From Rhynchopus sp. YZ270_cl-10 (lineage: Eukaryota > Euglenozoa > Diplonemea > Diplonemida > Diplonemidae): 64,000 bases of DNA. Shown here piece by piece: positions 20,383 through 32,153 of this stretch. The stretch is taken from NCBI GenBank assembly GCA_964035575.1, contig OZ037873.1, forward strand, positions 620,001 to 684,000. Reading direction: 5' to 3'. The notes beneath the pieces were generated by a model that worked only from the letters and a program-made list of their open reading frames with translations, did not search any database and had not been told where the DNA came from. A program made the translations under genes and the position numbers. The number at the start of each line of letters is the position of its first letter. The first letter of the stretch is position 1.

Positions 20383-21887
20383 CCGAGCTCAAGAGTTTTT
20401 AAACTTCCCTGAGGGAATGCGAGACGCAAAATTTACCACCAGACCCTGTCTTCGTGCACCTTCGGTGCAACGCTGCAGACAGGCCAAACTGCGTTGGACT
20501 CAGAGGAATGCCTGCTGTGCAGTGTATCAATGAGAACCAAGTCCCAGCAACAAGGGGCGCCTTTTGGCGGGCGTTGTTGAGGGTGTTTGGGGTGCAAAGT
20601 TTTCCACAATTTTGATGCGCGGGTACAGAAGTGTTGTCTTGTTCTTTCATCTTTAGGAATGTAAATGTCAATCGCGTTTAACTACCACTAGGGCTTGTTC
20701 AGTGAACCCACAAGGGGTCGAAGGGGGTTGGTTATCCCATAGCTATCAAAGGTTGTGTCGACCAGGCTAATCCACTATGTTACGCTGTACGTTGTTAAAT
20801 CCGAAGAAATAACACTTTAGCAGCCGCAGGAAGTTTGCTAAAAAGAGTGCCTCACGCTACACAAACCACCACCCGCGATTGACTTAGATGTTATAACAAA
20901 GAGAATTCAGAACAAAACAACACCCTGCCCCATACACACTAAATTGTCATGCTTCAAGAGCATGCCTGGGCCAAAATTACTGTTGACCAAAAAGGCAACA
21001 AGACCACCCACAAGGAGTGTGAATTGTGCACTGGTTTTCTGGGGGAACGCAATATTTTCTTGTGTCTAGTCCTCCGCAAGCAGAGGACAGACTTTCCGGA
21101 AGGTTTCCAAAGTCGAATTTCTTGCACTAGCTATGCTCCCTTGGTTAATGGCTATAGCAGTGACTGACTAAGTGTACCCACCCCCCTCCACCCAGATCTT
21201 CGTCCGCAAACTCAGAATAGATTGATGCGGGTAGATTTTGAGTTGTTGAATGTCGGACCGCGGTGAAGCTTCTCATCGCAATCGCGGGTGCAGTTCAGAC
21301 TTCACGATCCTGTATAAGTGTAAATGTGGGGTGTGATTAAGTTATGGTATACAAACGTAGTAGTCGGGAAAGGTGAGGTTAATAAAAAAGGCTATTTATT
21401 GCCGTGAAATAAGATAGATTTTTTCCACGCTACAGGTCGAGAGAGTGACCTGCTGCACAAATGGTTCGAGTGAAGCGAGGTGAATTATGTGAAGCAGGTA
21501 ACGAGCGCCTGTGGAACCAAATAGAAACGTAACACTCATCACACGATAAAACCCATGGGAGAGGTTGTGGTGAAACGCACACACCTCGACCTGAGGAGTG
21601 GCTCTGCAGCGCGGTTCGTCCCCAGAACCGCAAGTGTGTTCAAAATGCTTTGTTTCTATTTCCTCCTTCATGTCATGAGGTGACACAAAATGATTGGTGC
21701 GTAAAAAAATAGCTATTTAATAGTGTGAACATTACGCGTTTATTTCGAGTTGAAAACACGAACAAGTTGAAATATGCGGCATTTTTTTGTTCAATCTTCA
21801 CTAGTAACTGAAAGTTAAACATAATTACATACCTTGTCTTCCCCGTAACCTGCGCCTTCGCTGCTTTTAAGGTGCTTTCTCTGGGTG

Positions 21888-21984
21888 CCCAGTACCCAGT
21901 ACCCAGTACCCAGTACCCAGTACCCAGTACCCAGTACCCAGTACCCAGTACCCAGTACCCAGTACCCAGTACCCAGTACCCAGT
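21888..21984 (+). repeat. Tandem 7-mer (CCCAGTA)n
   Basis: About 13-14 units of CCCAGTA in an almost perfect array inside the 3.27-kb element. Shorter CCCAGTACCC-like pieces flank it near 22180, suggesting the array grew from local sequence. Confidence 0.9.
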
Positions 21985-22285
21985 GTCTTCGAGAACCTAA
22001 AAATGCATTTTGTTGAAATTTTCTGGCTTTTTCTGAACTTTTCCCAGCTACTTTTCTGGTCGAGTAGCTATTTTCACTTTTCTGGTGTATGAGTAGGTTT
22101 TCTGGGTGGGAGACTGGATTCTGGGTACAGTGGTGTGTCTGGGCACCCAGGCACCTGGGTACTGGTGTATTTTCGGCCCAGTACCCCGGTACACGATACA
22201 CTGGTGTACAAGGAAAAAAGTCGTGAAAAAGCAACCACAGCTCCACATGACAAACACAAAAGTGTCCAGTCACGTGGGGCATTCA

Positions 22286-22563
22286 TGCACTGAGGAGATA
22301 ATGATCCAACAATTTACAAGAAAGATTACTTAACCTACTGCTGGAAATTGCCAGGTCGTAGTAACACACAAAGTGCGCCTCCGTTCGGGAATACCGGATA
22401 TTCTAGAGACCAAAAAGGCCTCTTCCGCTGGTCAAGGTATAACCGAGTGAACGGCCCAAGACCCCCGTGGAGAAGTTAAATGTTGTAATGCTATCAAGTA
22501 CAAACTGCGACCACTGTCTTACCCTCCTCAATGCATGGTGGAAGATGTCTTTCACAACAAATA
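22286..22563 (+). repeat. Internal direct repeat, right copy
   Basis: See the left copy at 20097. It begins at the same point (ATGCACTGAGGAGATAATGA) and ends near GGTGGAAGATGTCTTTCACA, after which the sequences diverge. Confidence 0.65.
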
Positions 22564-23190
22564 AGCTGTACACAGGTACACAGGTAAAACCCGTTAAAAT
22601 TGTGTGTGAAAGTTAAAAATAGCTATATTTGCATTTTTCGCCCAGCATTGAGGACACATAGTCCCACCAAGGGCAATTTTGTGATGTCAAAAAAAATTTT
22701 TTTTCGGACCAAAAATTGACTTGTTTTCGGTAAAACCCACTAAAAATTGTGGTACTCTAAACTGCGTTTTAGACCCCCACAGATGCTCAAAAGTGCCAAA
22801 TTTTGCTTTTAATGGCCTCAAATCGTCGAAATTAGCCCTAAACGGGGGCAAAAAAAATTTTTCGAGAGTCCCTTTCCCTGGGAGGCTCCGTAATTACGGA
22901 CCCTAGGGTACGTAATTACGTACCCTAGGGTACGTAATTACGGACCCTAGGGTCCGTAATTACGTACCCTAGGGTACGTAATGACACTCCGTAAAGAGGG
23001 ACCCTCCTAACATGCCGTTTTACGGACCCTCGGGGTGTGCGGACCCCGCCGTGTACCATCGTGCCTGAAATTCTAGAATTTAACTTCTATTTTATCAAAA
23101 TAAACCCCCCCTCCACCAACAACCCCATCAGCCTTTCCTCCTTTCATTTCTTCTTCTTCTTTTTCCCCCCACATTTTGATTATTTTTTAT

Positions 23191-23226
23191 AAGGTGACTA
23201 AGCAACGAGAGGCTTAGGGTCATCTT
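23191..23226 (+). ncRNA. Hairpin family 1, immediately upstream of the RING gene
   Basis: AAGGTGACTAAGC, loop AACGAGAG, GCTTAGGGTCATCTT, tail ATAAACTTTTCTTCTTAAG. Close to the consensus. The tail is itself a pyrimidine tract ending in AAG, 6 nt before the ATG at 23252, so in this copy the hairpin directly precedes a possible splice acceptor. Confidence 0.65.
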
Positions 23227-23251
23227 ATAAACTTTTCTTCTTAAGACACAC

Positions 23252-25195
23252 ATGGAGGAGGCAGAAAAAGATGGCATTACCGCAGAACTAGAATGCCCTA
23301 TATGCAGAGCAGTCTTAACTGACCCACGTGTTTTATCATGTCAACACGTCTTTTGTTTGCGTTGTATAGATATGAGCAGCGACCGCGCTAAGGTGACGTC
23401 TAGCCCGCATGGTGGTGCCGCTGCGAATACACGAGAGTCGCGGGAAACATCAATGCAGACGTCGTATTCTCATGCTTCCTTATCGCAGGCAGCGGGGGGT
23501 GCAGGGTCATCTATAGTTACTGTAAAATGCCCTTATAATTGTGGACGTACTGAAATCCCTGATGTTCGTTCTCTTCCAAAAAATCCGTTAATTAGTAACA
23601 TATGTTTTGCACTCCGGAAACGGCAGTTTTCCTCCGAAATGGCTGAGGAAGGTGAAGTAATGTGCGACGTCTGCTCCGCGCAGTCCAATGAAGCGACCTT
23701 CTGCGAGAAATGCTCTACAGTTCTGTGCACCGGGTGTGCCTCCGGGGCGACCCACAACTTTTTTTGTGGAACGCAAATTCAAAAATTTCCCTTTTTAACT
23801 GGCGTTGCTGCGGCGGAGGCTTCGGTGAAGAGAATGGTATCTCTCAGACTAGGCATTCCGGAGGCGAAGGTTCGGGTCAACGGAGTCAAAAAAATGCTGC
23901 TTCCGGCACACCTGCTTCGTGTTGTGTCGAAGCTTAAGGTGGGTGTATCTGAAACGTCAGTATCGTATCGAGCCTTGACGCTTCTGGGGAGCACCGAATG
24001 GGGTGAGCACAGCCACGTCAATGAGAGTCTCACCACAACCATTGAACAGAGAGGGGCAGAGCCGTTGACCTCCTCGCAGCTGGAGGTGTTGTGCAAGATG
24101 CAGGACATAAAAGCGAGGCAGGTTGCTTTGCTTGAATTGATCGACTCCTTTTTGAAGTCCTCCCCCGCAAGCACACACATCCGCAAACACAGCGCCACCA
24201 TCGACGATATGACACGCTGGGACGGCGGGCTTGCCGCAGACTGCGCAACGCTGATTGACATGCTTCTTTCGATCAGCCGCCACCTTTGCTCCCCTTTATC
24301 ACGCAAGGTCCGCTTATTGGCTACACTAGAAGGCCTCCACCAATGCTCTCCTGGACAAGCAAATGGCCTTTCTAACACTGTTCAACAAAGATTAAAACGG
24401 GAGTTGCAACGGCATTTACAACACACAACTAAGGCAGAGGCGGCGTTGGATGGTCTCACTGCGCGAGAAAAGACGCTCTTCACCTCTGTGGATAACGAAG
24501 TGCAACGTCTCCTTGCGCTGCAGCACACAGCCTTCTCCACATGGAAGACCGCAGTGGGCGCAGACACCCTGACAGCAACGGAGGCTGTCCTCTGTGGGGG
24601 TGCGTCCCTCCGCTTCGTGGAAGGCAACGGTGTGGTGACACACCTCCTCCACACTGCCTCCGCTAGCTTCTCCTGCGCAGCAAGGCTACGAGGCTGCTAC
24701 ACCGTGTCCGTGGAGTACAGCAGCAAACGCGACGCATTCCTCCGACTAGAGCTCGGCACCGACGTGCTGACCTTTGATTGCTGTAGTACCGGGGGGTGGG
24801 ATAACTTTGTTGTGAAGACGGTTGGTACGGTGCAGCTAGGGGAAGGGAGGAACTGCATTACCCTCAAAGGGATTCGTGGGGTGACGCCGCCGGACATTGT
24901 GGGGGTGACGGTGACGCGGCGGCTGCTGGAAGAGGCCGGGCAGAGGGGTGGTGGCAGTGCAGGGTCTGCAGCAGCGCCCTCCCAAGAGACGGCTGCCCTG
25001 CACAGCGAGGCGCTGGTGCTCCTCGGGTACTGCCACCAGACGCAGCTAGAGATCCTCGGTTCCCTCGAGCAGCTCTATGTGCAGGCATCGCGGAAGTACT
25101 GGGGAGGCGCGCCTAGCCCAGAGCTGTTAGCAAAGGAGCGTGCGATAGAAAAGGATAGAAATGATTTGTTGGGGATACTGAAGTACATAATGCAG
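23252..25195 (+). CDS. RING/B-box protein with a carbohydrate-binding-like domain, exon 1
   Basis: 648 codons up to a GTATGT donor at 25196, phase 0. Residues 14-100 are a RING finger: CPICRAVLTDPRVLSCQHVF CLRC, then after a Ser/Ala-rich insertion CPYNC. Residues 135-172 (CDVCSAQSNEATFCEKCSTV LCTGC...H) look like a B-box. A helical region follows (275-440). Residues 470-555 resemble a CBM6/CBM35 jelly roll: GCYTVSVEYSSKRDAFLRLE, TGGWDNFVVKTVGTVQLGEG, NCITLKGIRG. RING plus B-box implies a ubiquitin ligase; a CBM-like module could recognise glycans or simply be a beta-sandwich. Without splicing the frame would stop 14 codons into the intron (25237). Exons 2-4 (27518, 29092, 32724) are all phase 0 and are offered as the continuation. 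Confidence 0.8.
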
Positions 25196-25389
25196 GTATG
25201 TCGTGTGAGAGTTTGGGGGACAAAAGGAGAGCGATGATTGTCGAGAGCAAATTTTCCGGATTTTTCACAAAAATGAACCCCGCAAAATGGGGTAGGGCAG
25301 GCCTAAAGCTAAATAGGGGGGTCCGGGAGGCCAAATGTCCAAAAAGGGAGCAAATAAAGGGGGGGAATTGGGGGTACGTTTTTGGGCTC

Positions 25390-25895
25390 CAAAAGCCTCC
25401 ATATTTGCATTTTTGAGCTCAACCCAGTCTGCGGTGGGGTCAATATGAAAAAATGGACAAAATTGTAGTGACTTAAATTTTCGCAAAATATGAACCCATA
25501 CTCGTAAACAAGGGTCATTTTCAGGAAAATTCGGAAAATTCCGAGATTTGGAAGCAATTTTTCTCCTGAAAATCAGTGGGTTTTCAGCCCCAAAACATAC
25601 CGCGATTGGAATTTCCGGAATCCGTCCGCGCTGTGGTGGGGTCACTTTGCCGAAATGGCCAATTTTTTGGTTTTGGTCAAAATCCATGTGGGTAAAGAGG
25701 GCCAATGTAAATCCCACAACCAGATTTTCTCTCCCTGATCCTGACGTCTTGCATGAAAATGCGCGAAAACACCGGCATTTGCATTTCCGGAATTCGTCCG
25801 TTCTGTGGTGGGGTCAATTTGCCGAAATGGACAAGTTCTTGGTTTTGGTCAAAACCCGTCAGTGTAAGGTAAAGGGGGCAAGTGTTTGCCTGTAG
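25390..25895 (+). repeat. Three spaced copies of the GGTGGGGTCAATTTGCCGAAATG repeat (RING intron 1)
   Basis: Units at about 25425, 25628 and 25808 share GGTGGGGTCA(A/C)T(T/A)T, GCCGAAATGG and TTGGTTTTGGTCAAAA. Unit spacing is about 180-200 nt, so this is a short, diverged tandem array. Related single units are at 1.2-1.4 kb and (reverse) 61.23 kb. The rest of RING intron 1 (25196-27517) has A/T runs and no coding signal. Confidence 0.6.
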
Positions 25896-26454
25896 AAACT
25901 GGAAGGGAACAGGCAGCGCCGCAGGCGCACGGTAACCAACCTTTTTTTTTTTTTCTCTTTTCTTTTTTCTCCTCTTTCTTTTGACTTTCCGAGCCAATTG
26001 CGTTCCACGGCGGGGTCACATGGATATGCAAGTCCACTATGTGGTGGTCTTACTCAACAATATTAGAACTTCTGGTTTCTTAATGAAATACCCGTACTGC
26101 AAAAAAAAAACGTTCCTACCAAAACCCCCAAAAATCCCGGGATGAGGGATGGACTTTAGCGCGAGCCCTGGTGCCGCCGCAGGCGGATTTTTTTTTTTCC
26201 AAACCATCCCAAAAAGGCTGTTTTTCGACGATTTGACACTCGATCTTTTCATATTTTTTTTTACGGTCACTTTAGTCACCAAACTTACCCCCTAAGTAGC
26301 CTGCGGCCTTCGTGCAAATAAAGGGGGGGAACCAGTACTTTTTCTTCGTGCAAATAAAGGGGGGGAACTCATTTTCAAAAATGTCGGGAGAAAGGAGGCG
26401 ATTTAGCTTTTGGCCTGGGGTAGGGATATTTTGTTTTTTTTTTTTGCACATATT

Positions 26455-27008
26455 CAGGGTTTCCGCTTATCTTCATGGAAAATTTTTTTTTCCAAAACCG
26501 TGAAGATATGAAGATATGTCCAAAAAGGGGTCAAAAAAAAATTTTTCGCGCTCCGCGCGAAAAGGTCCGTCCATTTCAGGTAAATACGTGATGACGTGGG
26601 ATGGTAACGTACATCAAGAACCAAACCAACCCTTTTTCTCATGTTTTTTCTACGCCTGCCTTCCCTCAGTATAGGGAGAAACGGCGGTCATAATATCAAA
26701 ACTTTTTGGCGAAGCCACGGTACGCAACATTTCAAAAATTGTGACTTAAAATCAACCATTTTTACAGACAAACTATGGTAGAGGGCTGTGGGATTCCGCT
26801 CATAAGGTTTGCGCCGCAGGCGCACGGTGCGCTACTTTTTTTATTTTTGTCGATCCCTTATTCTCACTCTTTGTCAAATGGTGCAAAGATTGAGGGAATT
26901 GGGGGCACGGTCTGAAACTTTACCTCGCTATATCCTCTTCACAATGATACCAGGAAGGGGATAAGACGCGCTTCGCGCGCGCGACGCCCTGCCTCCCCTT
27001 TTTTTCTG

Positions 27009-27039
<31 letters not shown>

Positions 27040-27136
27040 CTCATGAAGATATCTTCATGGGAAAAAACGGGAAAATCCCAGATTTTTTTTTTTTTTTGAA
27101 GATTTTTTGGGTCATATCTTCATAGCGGAAACACTG
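26455..27136. mobile_element. Non-autonomous hAT-type element, 682 bp, in RING intron 1
   Basis: Starts CAGGGTTTCCGCTTATCTTC and ends CATAGCGGAAACACTG; terminal repeat CAG(G/T)GTTTCCGCT. Both flanks carry the exact 8-bp duplication CACATATT (26447-26454, 27137-27144). No transposase. Inside are GCGAAGCCACGGTACGCAAC and GCGCCGCAGGCGCACGG motifs shared with 1-1 kb and 49.1 kb, a long T-run and ATGAAGATATCTTCAT palindromes. Confidence 0.85.
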
Positions 27137-27517
27137 CACATATTTTAGATTCTGCAAGAGCGAACACATCTAAAAAGCCCCTCCGAGAGGACACGAACCC
27201 CGCATGAACTCTACAAAATAGTGTTATCAGGACCAGCATCAGTCCCTCTTACTATTCCTTTAATTAGTTTGAACGAGACCATGGCACGTGAAAAAAGGGG
27301 GGGCATTGGTCAGGTCTACGCCGCAGGCGACAAGAGGCCCTGCAACTCAGCGAGAAGTTGGGCGGCCGGGGCGCGGTCCCCTTCAAGGATGACTCTCTTC
27401 AAGGATGGTTTTTTCTTCTCCACCCCGTGGAGGTTGCCTTGCCTGTGTACACAGAGGCGATCCGCAGAGACTGATAACTTTTATTTTCTTTTTATTTTTC
27501 TCACACACACACAACAG

Positions 27518-27604
27518 GTGCGCATCTTCCAACGGCAGTATCACTACTGTGTCAGGGAGGGTCTTTGCTTCTCAGGTTCGCGAGGCGGGTTCCCGCTTCC
27601 TGTG
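27518..27604 (+). CDS. Candidate exon 2 of the RING/B-box gene
   Basis: 87 nt between CACACAACAG and GTATGT, phase 0 at both ends, encoding VRIFQRQYHYCVREGLCFSG then SRGGFPLPV. Acceptor and donor fit the pattern of the sure introns. A second frame of the same exon is also open, so the evidence is mainly the splice sites and matching phase. Confidence 0.4.
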
Positions 27605-27849
27605 GTATGTGTTTTCTGCTTAAAATGCAACGCCAATAACGCAAATTGGGTGCGAAAATGAGGTTTTATTTTTGAACAAAACGATTTTTTTCTCCCCCGA
27701 CTGAGGAAAGGGGGTTTTTACTGTGAGGAGAAACCCAAAAACGGAAATGAAGCTTGCAAAATGCGGAGGTTTTTTCGTAATGTTTTATTCTCCCCCTCAC
27801 CACACACTTCAAAATCGTCCTCGGTTCGCGCCAAAGTGCACATTCCTAA

Positions 27850-28922
27850 CTCTGCGGTAATGACCAAAAAGAGAGCCCGTATACCGCCTCGTCTCCAGCA
27901 CTTTGTCTCTCTTCGCCTCTAAGTGCGTGTTCGACTGGAAGTCGTACAAGCGCGCAATTGCTTCACGAAACTGCTCGGGACTTCCCTGCGGTCGAGCCTG
28001 ATCCGCGTCACACTACGTCCAGCTCCCCTTCGGGCACCCTGAACACCTTCCCAGCTCCCTCACGTATCGGGCTACCGAACGAGCTGTTGAGCCACTTGGG
28101 CATGTCGCGGTGTGCAAACGACCAGTGCGACAAGATCATCTCAAGAGCAAGGAGGTCTTACCGACACCCGCCGCATCGTAGTTCACAACCCTCTCCCACT
28201 CGTGCATCTCTGCCAGCACAAGCTTCTGTCTCATCCTCTTTTCCTCTTTTCCTCTTTCATCAGCCACTTCTCCTCGTCGCTGACTTTGTGCTTTCTGTGC
28301 TTATGCCAGCATGTACATGATGGCATGTGCGCCGCATATTGACTGTGACATATGTAGTTGATCCTCCATTAGCTCACATCCTAGCCAGGTGCATTTCTAT
28401 TTGTAATCATACCTACTGACGGCGGGATAAAACAAGGACTTTGAATTGATTAAATGTGCGCCCTTTTGAATTTATAAAGGCTCCCGTCTATACCTTTATC
28501 CTTGTCCGCACCACACACACAGACTACCCTCACACCAGTGAACAAAATGTCCGGTGGACTTTGGGATCCTGATCCTATGCCAGAGGAGAGCATGGATATT
28601 GATGCTATACCCACAGTCCCTAATACTCCAGCATTACTTTTTTTATCCCCACAGTCCCAACTACTCGACCTTCGCTATTTTTATTATCCCCACAGTCCAA
28701 ACCTAGTAGCTACTTAAACCCGAGGCATATAGCCGTGACAATTCTATCTCTGGAAACATTCTTGCCCTCGGGTTTCTTCAATATGTTATTCATCTGGTCC
28801 CGGATGCTCTGGTGTATAATGCGTTTATCTGCACCTCTACGCTTGGGTGGGAGTAGCCACCGGCAGAGGGCAAACGCCCATGATCGCACAAAGTTCTCTG
28901 TTGAGATCAGCGACACTAACAC
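27850..28922 (-). pseudogene. Decayed minus-strand coding pieces in RING intron 2
   Basis: Two or three minus-strand stretches look like old protein: 28922-28710 (FVRSWAFALCRWLLPPKRRG, then DKRIIHQSIRDQMNNILKKP), about 28100-28010 (MPKWLNSSFGSPIREGAGKV), and 27990-27850 (EQFREAIARLYDFQSNTHLE, then AKRDKVLETRRYTGS). They lie in different frames with stops between. No family is recognised. Their strand, opposite to every gene, suggests a dead mobile element or captured fragment. The short plus-strand frame at 28548 (MSGGLWDPDPMPEESMDIDA) is also open but isolated. Confidence 0.25.
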
Positions 28923-29091
28923 GCCCTGCGTATACTAAATCTCTTTGTTGTGGACGTCCACCTCCCCCGTTTCACTGTTCGTGCGTTGTGGGACCCAAAG
29001 GAAAAAAGGAAGAACACATCAATGTTCACAACAGTGACTATAACACATGCAATGCTAACCCCTCCTCTACAACCCCTTCCCCCCACATCAG

Positions 29092-29199
29092 GTAGTGGCA
29101 CAGCCGTCGCGACGGCTCACAGCAGAGACGCTGCCAAACCTGCTCCAAACCATCCAACCCAAGATCCAAGAATTCCGAGAGGGGCAGCAGGCCAGCATG
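29092..29199 (+). CDS. Candidate exon 3 of the RING/B-box gene
   Basis: 108 nt between CCCCACATCAG and GTATGC, phase 0 both ends. Encodes VVAQPSRRLTAETLPNLLQT then IQPKIQEFREGQQASM, an amphipathic helical segment with coding base usage. It runs naturally into exon 4 (DVPQLNLQQQIRG...), also helical. Confidence 0.55.
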
Positions 29200-29437
29200 G
29201 TATGCTATCTCCCCTTCCCCCTTCCCCTTTTCCCTCTTTCCCCTAATTTATTCCCCCATTTTGATAGAGGCACCTTTCCAAATTTTCTCTTTTCTTTTAA
29301 TGAGTCGTACGGCACATTACAGTCTACAGCTGTTTGATAAAAGGTGTACCTGCATCCATCCCATCCGCCTTGGGGTGTCTGCACACCATCAAATTCACTC
29401 CCATAATTCTCAAACCCCTCAAATACCCTTTATTACT

Positions 29438-29474
<37 letters not shown>

Positions 29475-29475
<1 letters not shown>

Positions 29476-30666
29476 AGGGGGTACGACTCCAGCCATTTTT
29501 TGCGCACGGAAAATTCATTTGGCATTATCTGGTCATCTCCAAGGCAACTGCGGGTGAAAAACACCCTCAGAGTGGGTCACAGGGGGCCTGTGGGTCGAAA
29601 AACGACCCAGAAGCCACCCCAGAATACAAAAAAATGGAAAAAAATAGTGAAAAAACGGCTTTTTTCACGTTTTGGCCACTTTGGGCAAAATAGCGATTTT
29701 TCGAGAAAAAAATCAAAAACCGGGATATTTTTTGACATCACAAAGCCTCCTTTGGCACAAATATACCCCAAAAGTGGCCTGTGAGTCCATTCCAACCTGT
29801 TTTGGACATATTTGACACTTTTGGAAGTGTTTTTTTGGTGTTTTTAGGTCAAAAAAATGCCCAAGACGTCCCCAAGACATCCCCAAGACACTTTGCACAC
29901 CCCCTGTTACGGTCATATTTTTTTCGTTTTTTTGCCTGAAACCCCCAAAATACCCCTCCCGGACCCCACATAGTCCCGAATATCCATCACACACCCACTC
30001 AGAGTGAGTAGAAGCACCCCAAAAAAAATATTTTTTAAAGCCCTTCAACTTCAACATGGATGCTGCCGAAACTGAAGCACAATTTTAGGGCTTTAAAAAA
30101 TATTTTTTTTGGGGTGCTTCTACTCACTCTGAGTGGGTGTGTGATGGATATTCGGGACTATGTGGGGTCCGGGAGGGGTATTTTGGGGGTTTCAGGCAAA
30201 AAAACGAAAAAAATATGACCGTAACAGGGGGTGTGCAAAGTGTCTTGGGGATGTCTTGGGGACGTCTTGGGCATTTTTTTGACCTAAAAACACCAAAAAA
30301 ACACTTCCAAAAGTGTCAAATATGTCCAAAACAGGTTGGAATGGACTCACAGGCCACTTTTGGGGTATATTTGTGCCAAAGGAGGCTTTGTGATGTCAAA
30401 AAATATCCCGGTTTTTGATTTTTTTCTCGAAAAATCGCTATTTTGCCCAAAGTGGCCAAAACGTGAAAAAAGCCGTTTTTTCACTATTTTTTTCCATTTT
30501 TTTGTATTCTGGGGTGGCTTCTGGGTCGTTTTTCGACCCACAGGCCCCCTGTGACCCACTCTGAGGGTGTTTTTCACCCGCAGTTGCCTTGGAGATGGCC
30601 AGATAATGCCAAATGAATTTTCCGTGCGTTTGGTCCCAGCCAAAATGGCTGGAGTCGTATCCCCTA
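29475..30666. repeat. Near-perfect fold-back, arms about 570 bp
   Basis: Left arm 29475-30043, right arm 30088-30666, spacer 44 nt. The arms start TAGGGGGTACGACTCCAGCC and end with the inverse GGCTGGAGTCGTATCCCCTA. By eye they differ at only a handful of positions, mainly near the outer ends. Such an arrangement could form a cruciform, or a long double-stranded stem in the pre-mRNA of the RING gene. Confidence 0.9.
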
Positions 30667-30676
30667 GGGGGGGGGG

Positions 30677-31880
30677 TAGGGGAGGGTCACTGCACGTTAA
30701 ATCTCTCGATAAATGCGATTTTTCCGATTTTGATCCTCAGAACCGCAGAAGTCCCCGAAAACTATACCAAACCACCTAGGGGACCCAAAAAACGCACCAG
30801 CGCCCCAGTTTTGACACAGAAACACTCAGATAATGCCTGAAATGCAATTTTAAAAGAGTGCCTACAGAACTTGTACCTGCCCACCCCCCGTAGATAGAGC
30901 AAATCACACATTCATCACGCCTCAGTGTGGGCCAGGGGCCAGAAAAGCCCCCAAAGCCACATATTTTCACCCCAGAACCTATCCCGAGGGGTACCCAGCC
31001 TGTTTCGGGGTGTTTAGAGGGACTTGGTGGAACTTAGAACCATGTTTCAAAAAGGGTACAAGTACTGTGCCAAGGGTTTGCCCTCTCAAGGGACCAAGTA
31101 CTTGTACCCTTTTTGAAATATGGTTCTAAGTTCCACCAAGTCCCTCTAAACACCCCGAAACAGGCTGGGTACCCCTCGGGATAGGTTCTGGGGTGAAAAT
31201 ATGTGGCTTTGGGGGCTTTTCTGGCCCCTGGCTCACACTGAGGCGTGATGGATGTGTGAGTTGCTCTATCTACAGGGGGGGTGGGCAGGTACAAGTTGGT
31301 GGTCACTTTTAAAAAACGCAAAAAAGTCGCTCAGAAGTGGTCAAAAGTGCCCAAAACCGGGCGGAATTCGATTTTTGGGGTCCAAATGGGCCTATGGTGT
31401 GGTTTTTTTTGACCTCAGGGGGTATTTTTTGATTTATTGCCTACTTCACGCTTTTTGACGGCTTCAGATACCTTAGGGTGGGAAAACCCTTGGCACAGTA
31501 CTTGTACCCTTTTTGAAACATGGTTCTAAGTTCCACCAAGTCCCTCTAAACACCCCGAAACAGGCTGGGTACCCCTCGGGATAGGTTCTGGGGTGAAAAT
31601 ATGTGGCTTTGGGGGCTTTTCTGGCCCCTGGCCCACACTGAGGCGTGATGAATGTGTGATTTGCTCTATCTACGGGGGGTGGGCAGGTACAAGTTCTGTA
31701 GGCATTTTTTAAAAATTGCATTTCAGGCATCATCTGAGTGTTTCTGTGTCAAAACTGGGGCGCTGGTGCGTTTTTTGGGTCCCCTAGGTGGTTTGGTATA
31801 GTTTTCGGGGACTTCTGCGGTTCTGAGGATCAAAATCGGAAAAATCGCATTTATCGAGTACAGTGACCCTCCCCTAGGGG
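30677..31880. repeat. Second fold-back with a nested partial third arm
   Basis: Left arm 30677-31079 is inverted at 31485-31880. Between them lies another inverted partial copy, 31096-31297, matching the inner half of the left arm. Arms begin TAGGGGAGGGTCACTG and meet at AGTACTGTGCCAAGGGTT. The two right-hand copies differ by small changes and one has lost the outer half. Confidence 0.85.
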
Positions 31881-31902
31881 GGGGGGGCTAATACAAGAGG
31901 TA

Positions 31903-32153
31903 CACGACGGTGAAGTAACGGGTGTTACAAGTGGAGTTACAAGTGAGTTACATGTAACTTTTGTTACATGTAACTCACTTGTAACTCACTTGTAACCCAC
32001 TTGTAACCCACCAGTTACAACCTGATTTTGCCTGTAATTCATGTATCCCACTTGTAACTCACTTGTAACTCACTTGTAACTCACTTGTAACGGTTTTTCA
32101 CTTGTAACGTTACTAGTAACTTCACTTGTAATGTACTATACTTCACCGTCGTG
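31903..32153. mobile_element. 251-bp MITE, CACGACGGTGAAG termini, TA target
   Basis: Termini CACGACGGTGAAGTA and TACTTCACCGTCGTG, with TA on each side (31901-31902, 32154-32155). The interior is built from repeats of GTTACAAGTGAGTTACAAGT and the inverse. It is inserted into the GCTAATACAAGAGGTAC repeat, so it is younger than that. Confidence 0.75.

Larger units (their letters stand above)
19780..23053. mobile_element. 3.27-kb non-autonomous inverted-repeat element (CACGGCGG termini, TA target)
   Basis: Ends are CACGGCGGGGTCCACACACC and its inverse GTGTGCGGACCCCGCCGTG, a terminal repeat of about 38 bp with a few mismatches, flanked by TA on both sides (19778-19779, 23054-23055). Just inside both ends are arrays of palindromic units (GGGTCCGTAATTACGGACCC and variants with TACGTACCC). 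The interior has no convincing gene. It holds a direct repeat of about 280 nt (20097-20382 and 22286-22563) and a CCCAGTA tandem array. It occupies most of the desert between the TM9SF and RING genes. Confidence 0.75.

Noticed and set aside
19780-23053. LTR-type element suggested by the 280-nt direct repeats
   Set aside because: The outer ends are inverted, with TA flanks, and there is no protein-coding core; the direct repeats are internal.
29577-30643. Pairs of identical 70-110-codon frames on opposite strands
   Set aside because: Products of the inverted arms of the fold-back element; no coding composition.
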